From: an uncultured Alteromonadaceae bacterium
GTDB taxonomy: Bacteria > Pseudomonadota > Gammaproteobacteria > Enterobacterales > Alteromonadaceae
DNA length: 33,655 nucleotides
Assembly (NCBI GenBank): GCA_950073835.1
Contig: CATMRP010000038.1
Span: forward strand, 1 to 33,655
Direction of reading: 5' to 3'
The position numbers and the translations under genes were made by a program. The notes beneath the pieces were generated by a model, which saw only the letters and a list, made by a program, of their open reading frames with translations, was not told where the DNA came from and searched no databases. Below, one piece after another: positions 33,230 through 33,655 of this stretch; within the stretch, counting starts at the first letter, position 1; each line of letters starts with the position of its first letter.

Positions 33230-33655
33230 TTAATTGACAAACCGCTCGGTGTGGCGGGTAACTACGGCGTAGTTTTCGTTGCTGATGTTACTTACATAGT
33301 GCCACTGGGTGGTGACCATGGAGAGGGTAAATGACATGGTCATGTAGCCCCGCTCATGAAGATTACAGTAACTGAGATCGTCAATTAACAGTGGCAGTGC
33401 ACCCGCCAGTCGTTTAGCCTGGTCAGTGTTCAGCCCCAGGTAACCTTCCATGCCGGGTGACGAAACGCTCGGCGTTGCATACTCCATAGCCACGGTTTCG
33501 CCACGGTTGTCAGTAAGCTTATTCACCCAGCCATTATGGGTATCCCCGGCAATCACCAGTAAAGATTTTTGCGCATCTGAGAACAAGCTGAGTACTTTGT
33601 CACGCTCTGCGGCATAACCATCCCAGGCATCCAGATTGTAGGGGAGTTTGGTGGC
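33230..33655 (-). CDS. PhoD-type alkaline phosphatase, C-terminal part (runs off window)
   Basis: The frame is open to the right edge (first codon at 33655) and ends at 33230; 141 residues are visible. NLDAWDGYAAERDKVL, then the metal-binding VIAGDTHNGWVNKL (GDTHN with conserved Asp and His), and ATPSVSSPGMEGY are typical of the C-terminal half of PhoD-family alkaline phosphatase/phosphodiesterases, which are secreted, usually Tat-exported, and release phosphate from organic esters. The N-terminal half with the signal peptide lies outside the window. A codon giving internal Met near 33586 is a TTG leucine in the real frame, not a start. Confidence 0.88.
   Translation of the reverse strand, partial: ATKLPYNLDAWDGYAAERDKVLSLFSDAQKSLLVIAGDTHNGWVNKLTDNRGETVAMEYATPSVSSPGMEGYLGLNTDQAKRLAGALPLLIDDLSYCNLHERGYMTMSFTLSMVTTQWHYVSNISNENYAVVTRHTERFVN

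Overview
The window looks like chromosomal DNA of a marine-type gammaproteobacterium of the Alteromonadales (Alteromonas or a close relative). The reasons are near-canonical gammaproteobacterial UbiE, UbiJ, UbiB, UbiD, Fre, PrlC and Gor, a MotX protein of the sodium-driven polar flagellum, a DecR-like Lrp regulator, and many c-di-GMP and two-component genes. No tRNA, rRNA, insertion sequence, phage gene or CRISPR array is visible. The region is mostly housekeeping DNA with a few accessory-looking islands.

Layout. 1-3.5 kb: an orphan secreted Cys-containing protein, glutathione reductase (gor) and an orphan exported protein. 3.7-5.4 kb: Dps, then a ParD-like antitoxin overlapping a second-type methionine aminopeptidase, preceded by three tandem 10-bp repeats. 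5.4-11.8 kb: a signalling block with two divergent units. The minus-strand unit encodes an excisionase-type HTH fused to a receiver, a PhnD-like periplasmic binding protein, a membrane histidine kinase and a receiver with a degenerate HD-GYP output. The plus-strand gene encodes receiver-degenerate GGDEF-EAL. 12-15.3 kb: an Hsp20 chaperone behind a good sigma-32-like promoter, oligopeptidase A, and an unusual Tag-like protein. 15.4-19.2 kb: a Gph-type phosphatase and ubiE-ubiJ-ubiB. 19.2-20.5 kb: a cold-shock gene with a long leader and an orphan exported protein. 20.5-23.7 kb: a cysteine-synthase-like gene divergent from a DecR-like regulator, glutaryl-CoA dehydrogenase and a small orphan. 23.7-26 kb: another secreted Cys-containing orphan and a PAS-PAS-GGDEF diguanylate cyclase. 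26.1-30.8 kb, minus strand: a periplasmic binding-like protein, an M28 peptidase, fre and ubiD. 31-33.2 kb: a TIGR02647-type small protein, motX behind a sigma-28-like promoter, and a membrane/Sel1-like gene broken by an in-frame TGA. The right edge cuts a PhoD-type phosphatase.

How the genes work together. ubiE/J/B and ubiD (with fre) are two separate ubiquinone-biosynthesis loci. Gor, Dps, Hsp20, PrlC and the cold-shock protein are stress functions. The HTH-receiver/PhnD/kinase/receiver cluster reads as one ligand-sensing pathway ending in c-di-GMP turnover and, presumably, in transcriptional control of the shared intergenic region, which carries phased G(C/T)GACA repeats. The most unusual items are the in-frame TGA in the membrane gene after motX, the antitoxin-like/Map pair with its tandem-repeat operator, the atypical two-component cluster, and several enzymes with replaced key residues (Tag-like, M28, HD-GYP, LOV-like PAS).
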